This document shows, piece after piece, positions 45,071 to 52,596 of a stretch of DNA of 64,000 bases. Each line of letters opens with the position of its first letter. Position 1 is the stretch's first letter. Below the pieces are notes generated by a model that was not told the origin of the DNA, searched no databases, and worked only from the letters and a program-made list of their open reading frames with translations. Source of the DNA: Acinetobacter proteolyticus (lineage in GTDB: Bacteria > Pseudomonadota > Gammaproteobacteria > Pseudomonadales > Moraxellaceae). The DNA is taken from contig NZ_KB849179.1 of assembly GCF_000367945.1 (NCBI RefSeq), positions 788,446-852,445 on the forward strand, given 5' to 3'. The position numbers and the translations under genes are program-made.

Positions 45071-45294
45071 AATTCATGAATCATAAAAGTATAAACATCG
45101 TATTTTTCGCAGTTCTTAGCACTTACACTTTTAAAAAATCAAATAATTTTTATTTAAACACATTATTTTCAACCACTTAAAATTTATGCCCTCTAATTAA
45201 TGAATATTATTCATAAGTCTATGCTGTTTTTTTAGGCTAATACTTCTCTGAAAGAATAGATAAACTCATTTCAATCCCTAAATTCATGAATCAT
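45071..45294. promoter_or_regulatory. Repeated palindromic element between MFS and hydrolase genes
   Basis: The 14-mer AATTCATGAATCAT occurs exactly at 45071-45084 and 45281-45294 (210 bp apart, about twenty helical turns). Its core ATTCATGAAT is a perfect palindrome. The second copy is just before the hydrolase ribosome site. A shared repressor of the divergent genes may bind both. Confidence 0.45.
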
Positions 45295-45316
45295 CTTTTT
45301 ACAGGAAGCAGGAATC

Positions 45317-46381
45317 ATGCAATCACATATAAAGAAATTTCGTAATGCGACTCTAACAGCAACCCTTATTGCCATAATAGGCTTATTTTCTTCAACTTCA
45401 ACAATGGCGGCAGATATGCCAAAAGATGCAGATAACTTTTATCAAAGTAGTCAGGTCACGATTCAAAAAGTTACGTTCAAAAATCAATACAACATGAATG
45501 TTGTCGGTAATTTAGTGATTCCTAAAAATTTAAATAAGAATACTAAAGCTCCTGCAATTATTGTGGGACATCCAATGGGAGCGGTGAAAGAACAAAGCTC
45601 AATGCTTTATGCACAGAAATTGGCAGAGCAAGGCTTTATAACTTTAGCAATTGATTTACCTTTCTGGGGCGAAAGTGAGGGACAACCTCGCAACTTAGTT
45701 GCCCCCGAACTCTATACAGAAGCCTTTAATGCTGCGGTAGATTATTTAGGTAGTCAAACTTTTATTGATCGTAATCGTATTGGTGTATTAGGTATTTGTG
45801 GTAGCGGTAGCTTTGCGATCAGTGCAGCAAAACTTGATCCTCGTTTAAAAGCTATTGCTACTGTTGCCATGTATGATATGGGGGCTGTAACACGTAACGG
45901 TTTAAATCACTCGCAGACGCTTGAGCAGCGTAAAAAAATGCTAGAAACAGCAGCAGAACAACGTTATTCAGAGTTTCAAGGTAAAGGAAAACAATGGATA
46001 AACTATTTACCTAAAACAGTCGATGCCAATAGCGACCCTATTGTAAGTGAATTTCATAACTTTTATCGAACACCGCGCGGAGCAGCTATTCCTAAAGGTC
46101 AAACTTTGGAGCAAACTCAAAATAGAGCTTTAACAAGTGAAGTTAGATTTGTGAACTTCTATCCATTTAATGACATAGAAACCATCTCACCTCGTCCAAT
46201 GCTATTTATTACTGGCGATCAGGCACATTCCAAAGAGTTCAGTGAAGATGCCTATAAACGTGCTGGTGAACCTAAAGAGCTATATTACGTCAAGGGTGCC
46301 GGACACGTTGATCTTTATGACCGAGTTGATTTAATTCCTTTCGATAAACTAACTGATTTCTTTACTAAAAACTTAAAGTAA
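45317..46381 (+). CDS. Exported alpha/beta hydrolase with cysteine nucleophile
   Basis: A 354-residue hydrolase with a signal peptide (TLTATLIAIIGLFSSTST, cleavage near MAADM). The elbow reads GICGSG, putting Cys where most lipases have Ser, as in dienelactone hydrolase and YcjY-like enzymes. Other landmarks: VGHPMGAVKEQSS, DLPFWGESEGQPR, ITGDQAHS and the base His in GAGHVDLYD. AGGAAGCAGGA before the ATG. Divergent from the MFS gene. A periplasmic dienelactone or ester hydrolase is the best guess; no substrate can be named. Confidence 0.82.
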   Translation: MQSHIKKFRNATLTATLIAIIGLFSSTSTMAADMPKDADNFYQSSQVTIQKVTFKNQYNMNVVGNLVIPKNLNKNTKAPAIIVGHPMGAVKEQSSMLYAQKLAEQGFITLAIDLPFWGESEGQPRNLVAPELYTEAFNAAVDYLGSQTFIDRNRIGVLGICGSGSFAISAAKLDPRLKAIATVAMYDMGAVTRNGLNHSQTLEQRKKMLETAAEQRYSEFQGKGKQWINYLPKTVDANSDPIVSEFHNFYRTPRGAAIPKGQTLEQTQNRALTSEVRFVNFYPFNDIETISPRPMLFITGDQAHSKEFSEDAYKRAGEPKELYYVKGAGHVDLYDRVDLIPFDKLTDFFTKNLK

Positions 46382-46392
46382 TTTTATAATTT

Positions 46393-46430
46393 AGCCAAGT
46401 TGAGCAGACTAAAATCGACTTGGCTTTTTT
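46393..46430 (+). terminator. Terminator after the alpha/beta hydrolase
   Basis: AGCCAAGT (46393-46400) pairs with ACTTGGCT (46418-46425), followed by six T. Confidence 0.85.
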
Positions 46431-46802
46431 AATTGAAAGCCCATATTATTGCCCAACCATGATGAGAACGAAATATAAAGTAAGCCTTATTCTGATTGCA
46501 TTAGGCAGATTTTTACCATCTGTACTACTTTATATCTTCCCCAATTTGGACACTTTGAATAGCCACTGATTTTGTAGACACCTTTTAATTAGAGGTGGAC
46601 TGCAACCACTCTCCTAGACATATTTTGTCTATTCTTAAGACCTTTTTAGTAGGAAAATATGCATTCATAGCTAGGTTCATGAACCAAATATTTTATAAGT
46701 AATTATTTTAATACTCTAAGTAATTAATTTAATTACTTATTAAAAATAAATTTTATTGTGAATTAGATTCCAGGTGAACATAAGTAAATTGGAGTATGCA
46801 AG
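46431..46802. other. AT-rich gap with one orphan frame
   Basis: A 36-codon frame at 46459-46569 begins MMRTKYKVSLILIALG and looks like a membrane-protein start cut short by a stop, so it may be a gene relic. The rest, up to the second VF530 repeat, holds only short A/T palindromes around 46700-46750. Confidence 0.4.
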
Positions 46803-46803
46803 A

Positions 46804-47015
46804 CTGTGGCCTACACAACACTGTTTGTTGCCACAACTCAGCAATGCGAATCTTTATGATCATAATTCACGTTGCTGACTTTGGGTTCTCATTGCATAAC
46901 ATAAAAAGAAAGGTCTAGATTTTAAGACACCAAATTAAATGGCAGAAGATTTTTACAAGTCGGCTGCCTAGAATCACCTAGGTGAATGTCTCCTGCTATT
47001 TCAGCACACATCAAT
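46804..47015 (+). ncRNA. Candidate structured RNA upstream of VF530, copy 2
   Basis: The stems of copy 1 recur: TGTGGC/GCCACA (46805-46810 with 46830-46835), AGCAATG/CGTTGCT (46840-46846 with 46870-46876) and GGCAG/CTGCC near 46939-46970. The 10-codon frame is kept as MAEDFYKSAA. Boundaries are approximate. Confidence 0.5.
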
Positions 47016-47125
47016 AGGAAGATAAGCTGTAATTTTCTATGTTCATTACGCTTAAATGCTAACCCTCTCATTTTTCAAGGAGTTCAGGTTATAATGATGG
47101 TCTCCCCAAATATAGTTGATCTATT

Positions 47126-47362
47126 ATGAACGCCTCCAATGACCCTCTACACGGCAAAAAACTTGCTAATATTTTGGATGAGTTATTGGATTATTACGGT
47201 GGCTTTGAAGGCTTAAGTCGTAAAATTGAAATTAGGTGTTTTTGCATAGATCCAAGTGTAAAGTCATCATTGCGATTCTTACGCACCACACCATGGGCAC
47301 GTGAAAAAGTAGAAAGTTTATATTTGTATGTCTTACGCCAAAAAGCCAAACAGAAATCGTAG
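47126..47362 (+). CDS. VF530 family DNA-binding protein, copy 2
   Basis: A 78-residue protein differing from copy 1 by a single residue (LANILDELL instead of LADILDELL) despite many silent changes, so both copies look selected. A one-base deletion before the ATG (CTATTATG here, CTATTTATG in copy 1) removes the longer reading frame open in copy 1, supporting this start for both. The leader has AAGGAG at about 47078, well upstream. The role is unknown beyond the family's reported DNA binding. Confidence 0.85.
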   Translation: MNASNDPLHGKKLANILDELLDYYGGFEGLSRKIEIRCFCIDPSVKSSLRFLRTTPWAREKVESLYLYVLRQKAKQKS

Positions 47363-47389
47363 CGATCAAAACTCTGCATGGCTATGACT

Positions 47390-47737
47390 TCAATGTACTT
47401 TCATGTTTACTTCAGTTAAATAGGCTTTCTTCGAAGTTTTGTTCCATAAACAAAGCTCTTGTCCTGTTTTGTTTTTCATATGTGCTTGAGGATATTTTCC
47501 TTCAATTAGGAGTGCCGAATATCCAACACGATCATCAAACAGCATGACATTGCTCACTATCTTGGCATTTTTAAGTTGACTCGCTTTTATACAAGCCGCT
47601 TTTATTTCCTGATCGTGTTTGTTCCATGCCTGCTCAGAACTTGCGAAAGTTATGCTGCTCATCACGGATGAACTTGCCACAAAACCTAAAATAGCAAGAT
47701 ATTTTAATAATATACGATATCTTATTGCCATGATCAT
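47390..47737 (-). CDS. Small exported protein, unknown function
   Basis: A 115-residue protein I do not recognise. The N terminus is a signal peptide (YLAILGFVASSSVMSSITFA, cleavage after FAS). The mature part of about 80 residues has EQAWNKHDQEIKAACIKAS, VGYSALLIEGKY and a second Cys in QELCLWNK, so a disulfide is possible. ATG start, with an alternative Met two codons later. It converges on the VF530 copy 2 gene with a 27-bp gap. Confidence 0.68.
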   Translation of the reverse strand: MIMAIRYRILLKYLAILGFVASSSVMSSITFASSEQAWNKHDQEIKAACIKASQLKNAKIVSNVMLFDDRVGYSALLIEGKYPQAHMKNKTGQELCLWNKTSKKAYLTEVNMKVH

Positions 47738-48083
47738 TGTCCTGAAAATTCGGGTATCTAAATCTATACTGGAACAATCTCATGAGAGAATCTAGCAATT
47801 TACACATGTTGTAACAGCACATATTCAGGATTACACATAGTTCTCATCTGTGTGGCTTGAGCTTGTTTAAATGAAATGCAATCCTGTCGATTTAGCATAA
47901 AGAATAATACCTAAAAATCGTTCTATATCTTTTTAAACTTGATTTGATTGCGGATCAAGCCTGTAGATTTTCTACTGGCTTTAACGAAAATTTATCGTTT
48001 GCTCAGCACATGGTTGAACTTTAATATGATTTTAAAATGAGCTAACTCTTTCATATTCCGAATGACATTAAAAGGTAAAAATC
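47738..48083. other. Intergenic gap before the SDR gene
   Basis: No gene seen. It must hold the promoters of the divergent small exported protein and SDR genes. GTAGATTTTCTAC at about 47970 is a short hairpin. AAAAGG before the SDR ATG is its ribosome site. Confidence 0.4.
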
Positions 48084-48785
48084 ATGGCTGAGAAAGTCGC
48101 TATTGTTACAGCTGCAGGAAGTGGTATGGGCGCAGCTGTTGCAAAAAAACTAGCAGCAGATGGATACAAAGTTGCAATTTTATCTTCATCAGGCAAAGGT
48201 GAAATCCTTGCTAATCAACTGAATGGTTTAGGTGTTACTGGATCTAATCAATCAATAGATGATATTCAACGCCTTATTGATGAAACGCTTGCTCGTTGGG
48301 GACGTATAGATGTTTTAGTCAACAGTGCTGGACATGGCCCACGCAAAGGCATTTTAGAATTAACAGATCAAGATTGGCATGATGGTATAGATACTTATTT
48401 TCTCAATGCTGTACGCCCTATTCGTTTAGTAATTCCGATCATGCAACAACAAAAACACGGCGTGATTGTAAATATTTCCAGTGCATGGACATTTGAGCCT
48501 AGTTCACTATTTCCAACGTCTGCCGTTGCCCGTTCTGGATTAGCAGCTTTTACTAAGATTTGTGCAGATACATATGCGATTGATAACATTCGTATCAATA
48601 ATGTTTTACCAGGTTGGATTGATAGTCTACCAAAGACAGATGAACGTGCGAATAGTGTTCCAATGAAACGATATGGTTCAACCGAAGAGGTTGCGGCGAC
48701 AGTTGCTTTCCTTGCGTCGGATGGTGCGGCTTATATTACTGGACAAAATATCCGAGTAGATGGCGGCTTAACTCGCTCTGTATAA
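48084..48785 (+). CDS. SDR-fold protein with altered active site
   Basis: A 233-residue short-chain dehydrogenase-like protein. The cofactor region (VTAAGSGMGAAVAKKLA), NSAGHGP and the C-terminal GQNIRVDGGLTRS are intact. However, the segment that should read Y-x3-K after NISS reads S-A-V-A-R, so Tyr becomes Ser and Lys becomes Arg. It may therefore use another mechanism or act as a binding protein. Tail-to-tail with the LysR gene at 48868. Confidence 0.82.
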   Translation: MAEKVAIVTAAGSGMGAAVAKKLAADGYKVAILSSSGKGEILANQLNGLGVTGSNQSIDDIQRLIDETLARWGRIDVLVNSAGHGPRKGILELTDQDWHDGIDTYFLNAVRPIRLVIPIMQQQKHGVIVNISSAWTFEPSSLFPTSAVARSGLAAFTKICADTYAIDNIRINNVLPGWIDSLPKTDERANSVPMKRYGSTEEVAATVAFLASDGAAYITGQNIRVDGGLTRSV

Positions 48786-48802
48786 TGATTTTTAATAAAA
48801 AT

Positions 48803-48827
48803 TTGAAGGGATAAATTATCCCTTCAA
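48803..48827 (-). terminator. Terminator of the LysR gene at 48868
   Basis: TTGAAGGGA (48803-48811) and TCCCTTCAA (48819-48827) pair perfectly. The minus-strand tail is T-rich (complement of 48791-48802), so it mainly serves the LysR gene, though it lies just past the SDR stop too. Confidence 0.7.
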
Positions 48828-48867
48828 GATTATAACTAACTGAATTATCACAAATAAGTATCTATTT

Positions 48868-49746
48868 TTATTTTTGCTTCGTACCTAAATATTCGATGCA
48901 CCACTGCCAAGTTTTATCGGCTGTACTATTCGAATGTGAGGTTCTTTTTCTGACAAGATAATAACTTGGTTCCACAGTTTTTGTATCCAAAGTTACTTGT
49001 ACCAGTTTTCCTGATTGAATATCAGTATCTACAAAGGCTCGGCATGCTAAAGCAACGCCTTGCCCAGACAAGGCAGCATCTATTGCCAACGCGGTTTGAT
49101 TAAATACGGCTCCAGCTAATGTGGCGTTAGTATTCAGAAACTTTGGCCAATGATCATGGGCATCATGTAGCAGTGGCATACTGATCAACTGTTCAAGTTC
49201 TAGAGGAAGTGTTAAATCCTTAATAAAATCTGGACTTGCTACCGCGATAAGTTCCTGACGAAACAATAATTGGGCTTCTAGATTTTCTGGAAATGATTTT
49301 TGGGTGAGCCTAATTGCGATATCAACTTGATCACGGTCAAAGTCTGAAACCGATTCAGTCGCAAGTGTACATAGATCTATATCAGGTAGTACTGCATGTA
49401 AATCACCTAATCGAGGAATCAATATTTTGGTCGCAATCGTTGGTGTGACACTTATCGTTACGCGATCTGGCTGGTCTAATAGTGATTCTGTTGATTCAGC
49501 AAGAATATCAAAAGCACGAGTTATATCGACCAGATACTTTGCTCCTTCAGGTGTTAAACGTAGTCCCCGAGGAAGCCGTTGAAATAGCGTAACCTTTAGA
49601 TGATCTTCTAATGCTCGAACCTGCTGCGCAATCGCGCCCTGAGTTACTCCCAACTCATCAGCAGCAGCGCGAAAACTTAACTTTCGGCCCGCTGTTTCAA
49701 ATGCACGTAAAGCATTTAAAGATGGAAGTTTTCGACGAGATACCAT
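48868..49746 (-). CDS. LysR family regulator, GcvA-like
   Basis: A 292-residue LysR-type regulator from the ATG at 49746; a GTG two codons earlier is possible. The N terminus PSLNALRAFETAGRKLSF and the helix-turn-helix RAAADELGVTQGAIAQQVRA are typical of the GcvA-like group. Effector domain landmarks: ISVTPTIATKILIPRL and VDIAIRLTQKSFP. Divergent from the TetR gene, convergent with the SDR gene. Its target is probably one of these neighbours. Confidence 0.9.
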   Translation of the reverse strand: MVSRRKLPSLNALRAFETAGRKLSFRAAADELGVTQGAIAQQVRALEDHLKVTLFQRLPRGLRLTPEGAKYLVDITRAFDILAESTESLLDQPDRVTISVTPTIATKILIPRLGDLHAVLPDIDLCTLATESVSDFDRDQVDIAIRLTQKSFPENLEAQLLFRQELIAVASPDFIKDLTLPLELEQLISMPLLHDAHDHWPKFLNTNATLAGAVFNQTALAIDAALSGQGVALACRAFVDTDIQSGKLVQVTLDTKTVEPSYYLVRKRTSHSNSTADKTWQWCIEYLGTKQK

Positions 49747-49922
49747 AAACACATAAGCAAGTAGTTTTTCTACACTCTAATTTTTTTGTGAATTGTATAC
49801 AAGCCATTTAAGGGGCCAAATTTGCTATGTAGGCCTATTTAAGCGATGTTATCGCTTATGATCTTGGGAAGCCCTTCTCTTTCAAAAAATAGATCTTGCG
49901 CTTTATCTATTTCTATGTATGA

Positions 49923-49938
49923 TTGAGTAATCACTCAA
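49923..49938. promoter_or_regulatory. Operator at the tetR (49954) promoter
   Basis: TTGAGT (49923-49928) and ACTCAA (49933-49938) form an inverted repeat with a 4-nt centre, 15 bp before the tetR ATG. A related TGAGT...ACTCA dyad precedes the metallo-hydrolase gene at 50574. Confidence 0.55.
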
Positions 49939-49953
49939 CTAATATATTTGTAT

Positions 49954-50523
49954 ATGGCCCGCCCTCGTAGTGAAGATAAACGTAATGCAATTTTAAATGC
50001 TGCTATTGAAACATTAGCAGAACTTGGAGAGCGTGCGTCTACCTCAAAAATTGCCAAAGTCGCTGGTGTAGCAGAAGGTACTTTATTTACTTATTTCAGT
50101 AATAAAGAGGAACTACTCAACCAGTTATACCTTTCGCTAAAGGCTGAACTGCGTCAGGTCATCATGCTCAATTACCCGACCCACTCAGACCTGCAAACCC
50201 AAATGTTTTATATCTGGCAAAGCTATTTGGACTGGAGTTTAGAGGCACCACTGAAACGTAAAGTGATGGCACAGCTGTCGACTTCAGAACAAATTACAGA
50301 ACAGAGTAAACAAATTGGTATGCAAACTTTTTGTGATTTTACCAAGACCATTCAAGCGCATATTGATGATGGTAAATTAAGAGATTACCCACCCCTGTTT
50401 ATCGGTTCAATTTTAGGTGCACTTGCTGAAGTCACACTCAATTTTATTGCCCAAGATGCATCTCAAGCTGATCTTTATCGTAAGTCAGGTTTTGAAGCAT
50501 TTTGGCATGCAGTTTCAATGTAG
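49954..50523 (+). CDS. TetR family repressor
   Basis: A 189-residue TetR regulator. ATG at 49954 (MARPRSEDKRNAILNAA); the TTG at 49948 is in frame but less likely. The helix-turn-helix is STSKIAKVAGVAEGTLFTYF followed by SNKEELLNQLY. The C-terminal half is a typical ligand domain. TGAGT/ACTCA dyads lie both at its own promoter and before the downstream metallo-beta-lactamase-fold gene, pointing to control of both. Confidence 0.9.
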   Translation: MARPRSEDKRNAILNAAIETLAELGERASTSKIAKVAGVAEGTLFTYFSNKEELLNQLYLSLKAELRQVIMLNYPTHSDLQTQMFYIWQSYLDWSLEAPLKRKVMAQLSTSEQITEQSKQIGMQTFCDFTKTIQAHIDDGKLRDYPPLFIGSILGALAEVTLNFIAQDASQADLYRKSGFEAFWHAVSM

Positions 50524-50533
50524 ACAAAGACTA

Positions 50534-50562
50534 AAATAAGGATGTCCGGCATTCTTATTTTT
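50534..50562 (+). terminator. Terminator after tetR (49954)
   Basis: AAATAAGGATG (50534-50544) pairs with CATTCTTATTT (50550-50560), with one mismatch, around TCCGG and runs into a stretch of T. Confidence 0.75.
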
Positions 50563-50573
50563 TTAAACAAATT

Positions 50574-50595
50574 AATGAGTGATTAAATACTCATT
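50574..50595. promoter_or_regulatory. Operator before the metallo-hydrolase gene
   Basis: AATGAGT (50574-50580) and ACTCATT (50589-50595) are a perfect 7-bp inverted repeat. It shares TGAGT/ACTCA with the site at 49923, though with a wider centre (8 nt rather than 4). Confidence 0.5.
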
Positions 50596-50668
50596 TAAAA
50601 AGTCAAAATAAGCACTTATCCCCAGTTCTTATTTACACATATAGGTTGTTCCACTCAAGGAAAACAAA

Positions 50669-51691
50669 ATGACGATTTCAAACACAACAGACTTGCCTTC
50701 TCCCTTGATGTCATCACAGCAGCACAATGGGAAATTTAGCAATACACGGCCGAATCTGCACACACATTCTTTCGGAAAAACGCTCGGCTTAATGTGGAAA
50801 TTTTTATTTAACAAACCCAAAAATACGGTGCCAAACCGAGAAATTCCTGTGTTAAGTTTATCAAAACAACAACTCATGAGTGCCCCTGATCGTTCGCTAT
50901 TTCGTCTTGGGCATTCAACCATTTTATTAAAATTGCGTAATGAATTTTGGTTAACCGATCCTGTTTTTTCTGAACGCGCCTCGCCTTTTCAGTGGATTGG
51001 CCCAAAGCGTTTTCATCAACCACCAATTAGCATTGCTGACTTACCGCCGATTAAAGGCGTGATCTTGTCACATAACCACTACGACCACCTCGACTACCAT
51101 GCAGTACTCCAACTCAAAGATAAAGTTGAACACTTCTTAACACCGCTTGGTGTTGGTGACGCACTGATTAAATGGGGCGTGCCAGCAGAAAAGGTGCAGC
51201 AACTTGATTGGTGGGACACGACTCATGTAGATGGTCTTGAGCTGATTGCCACCCCTGCTCATCATTTTTCAGGTCGTGGTATGGGTGATAGCAATGCAAC
51301 ACTATGGGCATCGTGGGTGATGATTATTGATAATGATTTACGGGTGTTTTTTAGTGGTGATACGGGTTATTTCGATGGATTTAAAGAGATTGGACACCGT
51401 TATGGCCCCTTCGATCTTACCATGTTAGAAACTGGTGCCTATGATCCAGAATGGCCAGATGTTCACATGCAACCTGAGCAAACTTTACAAGCTCATCTGG
51501 ATTTAAAAGGACGTCATTTGTTGCCTGTCCATAATGGAACTTTTGACTTGGCCCTGCATGCTTGGGATGACCCATTCGAACGGATTGTGGCTTTGGCTCA
51601 GCAAAATAACTTAGCAATCAGTACTCCTCAAATGGGTGAAATATTGGACTTAAATCAGCCAAATGTCGAAAATTATTGGTGGCGTTCGTGA
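50669..51691 (+). CDS. Metallo-beta-lactamase-fold hydrolase (NAPE-PLD/RomA-like)
   Basis: A 340-residue MBL-fold protein of the UlaG/NAPE-PLD/RomA group. Metal motif SHNHYDHLDY (H-x-H-x-D-H), further ligands in TPAHHFSGR and FFSGDTGYFDG, and His in LLPVHNGTFDLA. It starts with RLGHSTILLKL, the family's first strand. The N-terminal 60 residues include a weakly hydrophobic stretch but no clear signal. AAGGA before the ATG. Adjacent to and probably repressed by the TetR upstream. Phospholipid- or lactone-type substrates are known for the family; none is proven here. Confidence 0.87.
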   Translation: MTISNTTDLPSPLMSSQQHNGKFSNTRPNLHTHSFGKTLGLMWKFLFNKPKNTVPNREIPVLSLSKQQLMSAPDRSLFRLGHSTILLKLRNEFWLTDPVFSERASPFQWIGPKRFHQPPISIADLPPIKGVILSHNHYDHLDYHAVLQLKDKVEHFLTPLGVGDALIKWGVPAEKVQQLDWWDTTHVDGLELIATPAHHFSGRGMGDSNATLWASWVMIIDNDLRVFFSGDTGYFDGFKEIGHRYGPFDLTMLETGAYDPEWPDVHMQPEQTLQAHLDLKGRHLLPVHNGTFDLALHAWDDPFERIVALAQQNNLAISTPQMGEILDLNQPNVENYWWRS

Positions 51692-51795
51692 TTTTTTTCG
51701 ATCCTTTTTAAATTATTTATCTCACACAACCTTAGGTTAAAGCTATTTAAATTCAGTGATATAACCCTATTCTTTTTATTTTATTATCTCTTGTT

Positions 51796-51863
51796 AAAAC
51801 TAGGACTAACTTTGTCTTAGTTTTATTGTTGACTTAAAACACAGACTACATTAGTCTGTGTTT
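51796..51863. promoter_or_regulatory. Two dyads at the Rrf2 gene promoter
   Basis: AAACACAGACTA (51837-51848) and TAGTCTGTGTTT (51852-51863) are a perfect 12-bp inverted repeat. AAAACTAGGAC (51796-51806) and GTCTTAGTTTT (51814-51824) form a second one with one mismatch. A -35 TTGACT (51829-51834) lies between them. Strong candidates for Rrf2 autoregulation. Confidence 0.65.
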
Positions 51864-51887
51864 GTAATTGATCAATTATGAAATGAA

Positions 51888-52436
51888 ATGGCTTATATCA
51901 CTAGTAGCGTCGAGTATGCGATTCACTGTCTTCTTTTTCTGGTAAATAATGAAGATAAACCATTGAGTAGTAAGGATTTGGCTGAATTGCAAGGCGTCTC
52001 TCCTAGCTTTATGGCCAAGATCTTTCCTAAACTTGAAAAGGCAAAACTTGTTTTGGCGCAAGAAGGCGTTCGTGGCGGGTATTTACTGGCCCGATCTGCT
52101 CACGAAATCAGTTTTCTCGATATTGTGAATGCAATTGAAGGTGAAAAACCGCTTTTTGAATGCCAAGAAGTTCGTGGAAAATGTGCGGTCTTTAATAATG
52201 CTCCACCCAATTGGGCAACAAATGGGGTCTGTGCCGTACATGCTGTTATGTTACAGGCCGAGAAAGCGATGCAAGATGCATTAGGCGCGCATACACTGGG
52301 TGATATTGCCGACCGTTTTAGCCGTTATGCACCTGATGTATTTTTTAGTGATGTGAATGGCTGGATCAATGAACGCATCGAAGGAAGAACAGCAAAAATG
52401 CGGAAAAGTAAAATAGCACGCGATATTCCCGACTAA
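51888..52436 (+). CDS. Rrf2 family transcriptional regulator
   Basis: A 182-residue Rrf2 protein. The winged helix is visible: SVEYAIHCLLFLVNNEDKPL, then SSKDLAELQGVSPSFMAKIF and EGVRGGYLLA. Three cysteines in the usual region (FECQEVRGKCAVFNN, then GVCAVH) could hold an Fe-S cluster, so redox, iron or NO sensing is possible. A C-terminal basic tail (GRTAKMRKSKIARDI) is unusual. Its own promoter has two large dyads. The NDH-2-like flavoprotein gene 160 bp downstream is the likely target. Confidence 0.9.
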   Translation: MAYITSSVEYAIHCLLFLVNNEDKPLSSKDLAELQGVSPSFMAKIFPKLEKAKLVLAQEGVRGGYLLARSAHEISFLDIVNAIEGEKPLFECQEVRGKCAVFNNAPPNWATNGVCAVHAVMLQAEKAMQDALGAHTLGDIADRFSRYAPDVFFSDVNGWINERIEGRTAKMRKSKIARDIPD

Positions 52437-52443
52437 AGCGTGA

Positions 52444-52460
52444 TAGGACTTAGTATCCTA
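52444..52460. promoter_or_regulatory. TAGGA/TCCTA dyad before the flavoprotein gene
   Basis: TAGGACTTAGTATCCTA (52444-52460) shares TAGGACT with the upstream Rrf2 dyad at 51801 and lies between the Rrf2 gene and the NAD(P)/FAD oxidoreductase gene. Weak on its own. Confidence 0.35.
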
Positions 52461-52596
52461 AAGTAATCACACTCCTAACCTTTTTACCCCCCCTTCTCAG
52501 ATTTTTCGAACAGTCAGAGAAAGGATTCGCTCATCCTGAATTTTATGATGAGTTGGAATTTGTATGTTCGAATGAATCGACCAAAAGGATCATTAA

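Larger units (their letters stand above)
46803..47362 (+). repeat. Direct repeat, copy 2: structured leader plus VF530 gene
   Basis: Second copy of the 23084-23602 module in the same orientation. It starts at ACTGTGGCCTACACAA and ends at the VF530 stop. An extra 35-40 nt (about 46899-46936) lies between its second and third stems. Differences are spread evenly, so the copies are old or came from different strains. Confidence 0.9.

Noticed and set aside
46459..46802. Possible insertion-sequence relic (TGGACACTTT-like ends)
   Set aside because: No transposase fragment, terminal repeat pair or target duplication could be found.
23084..47362. Classical integrative element (integrase, att site, tRNA)
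   Set aside because: No integrase, excisionase, transfer gene or tRNA is present; only the repeats suggest a boundary.
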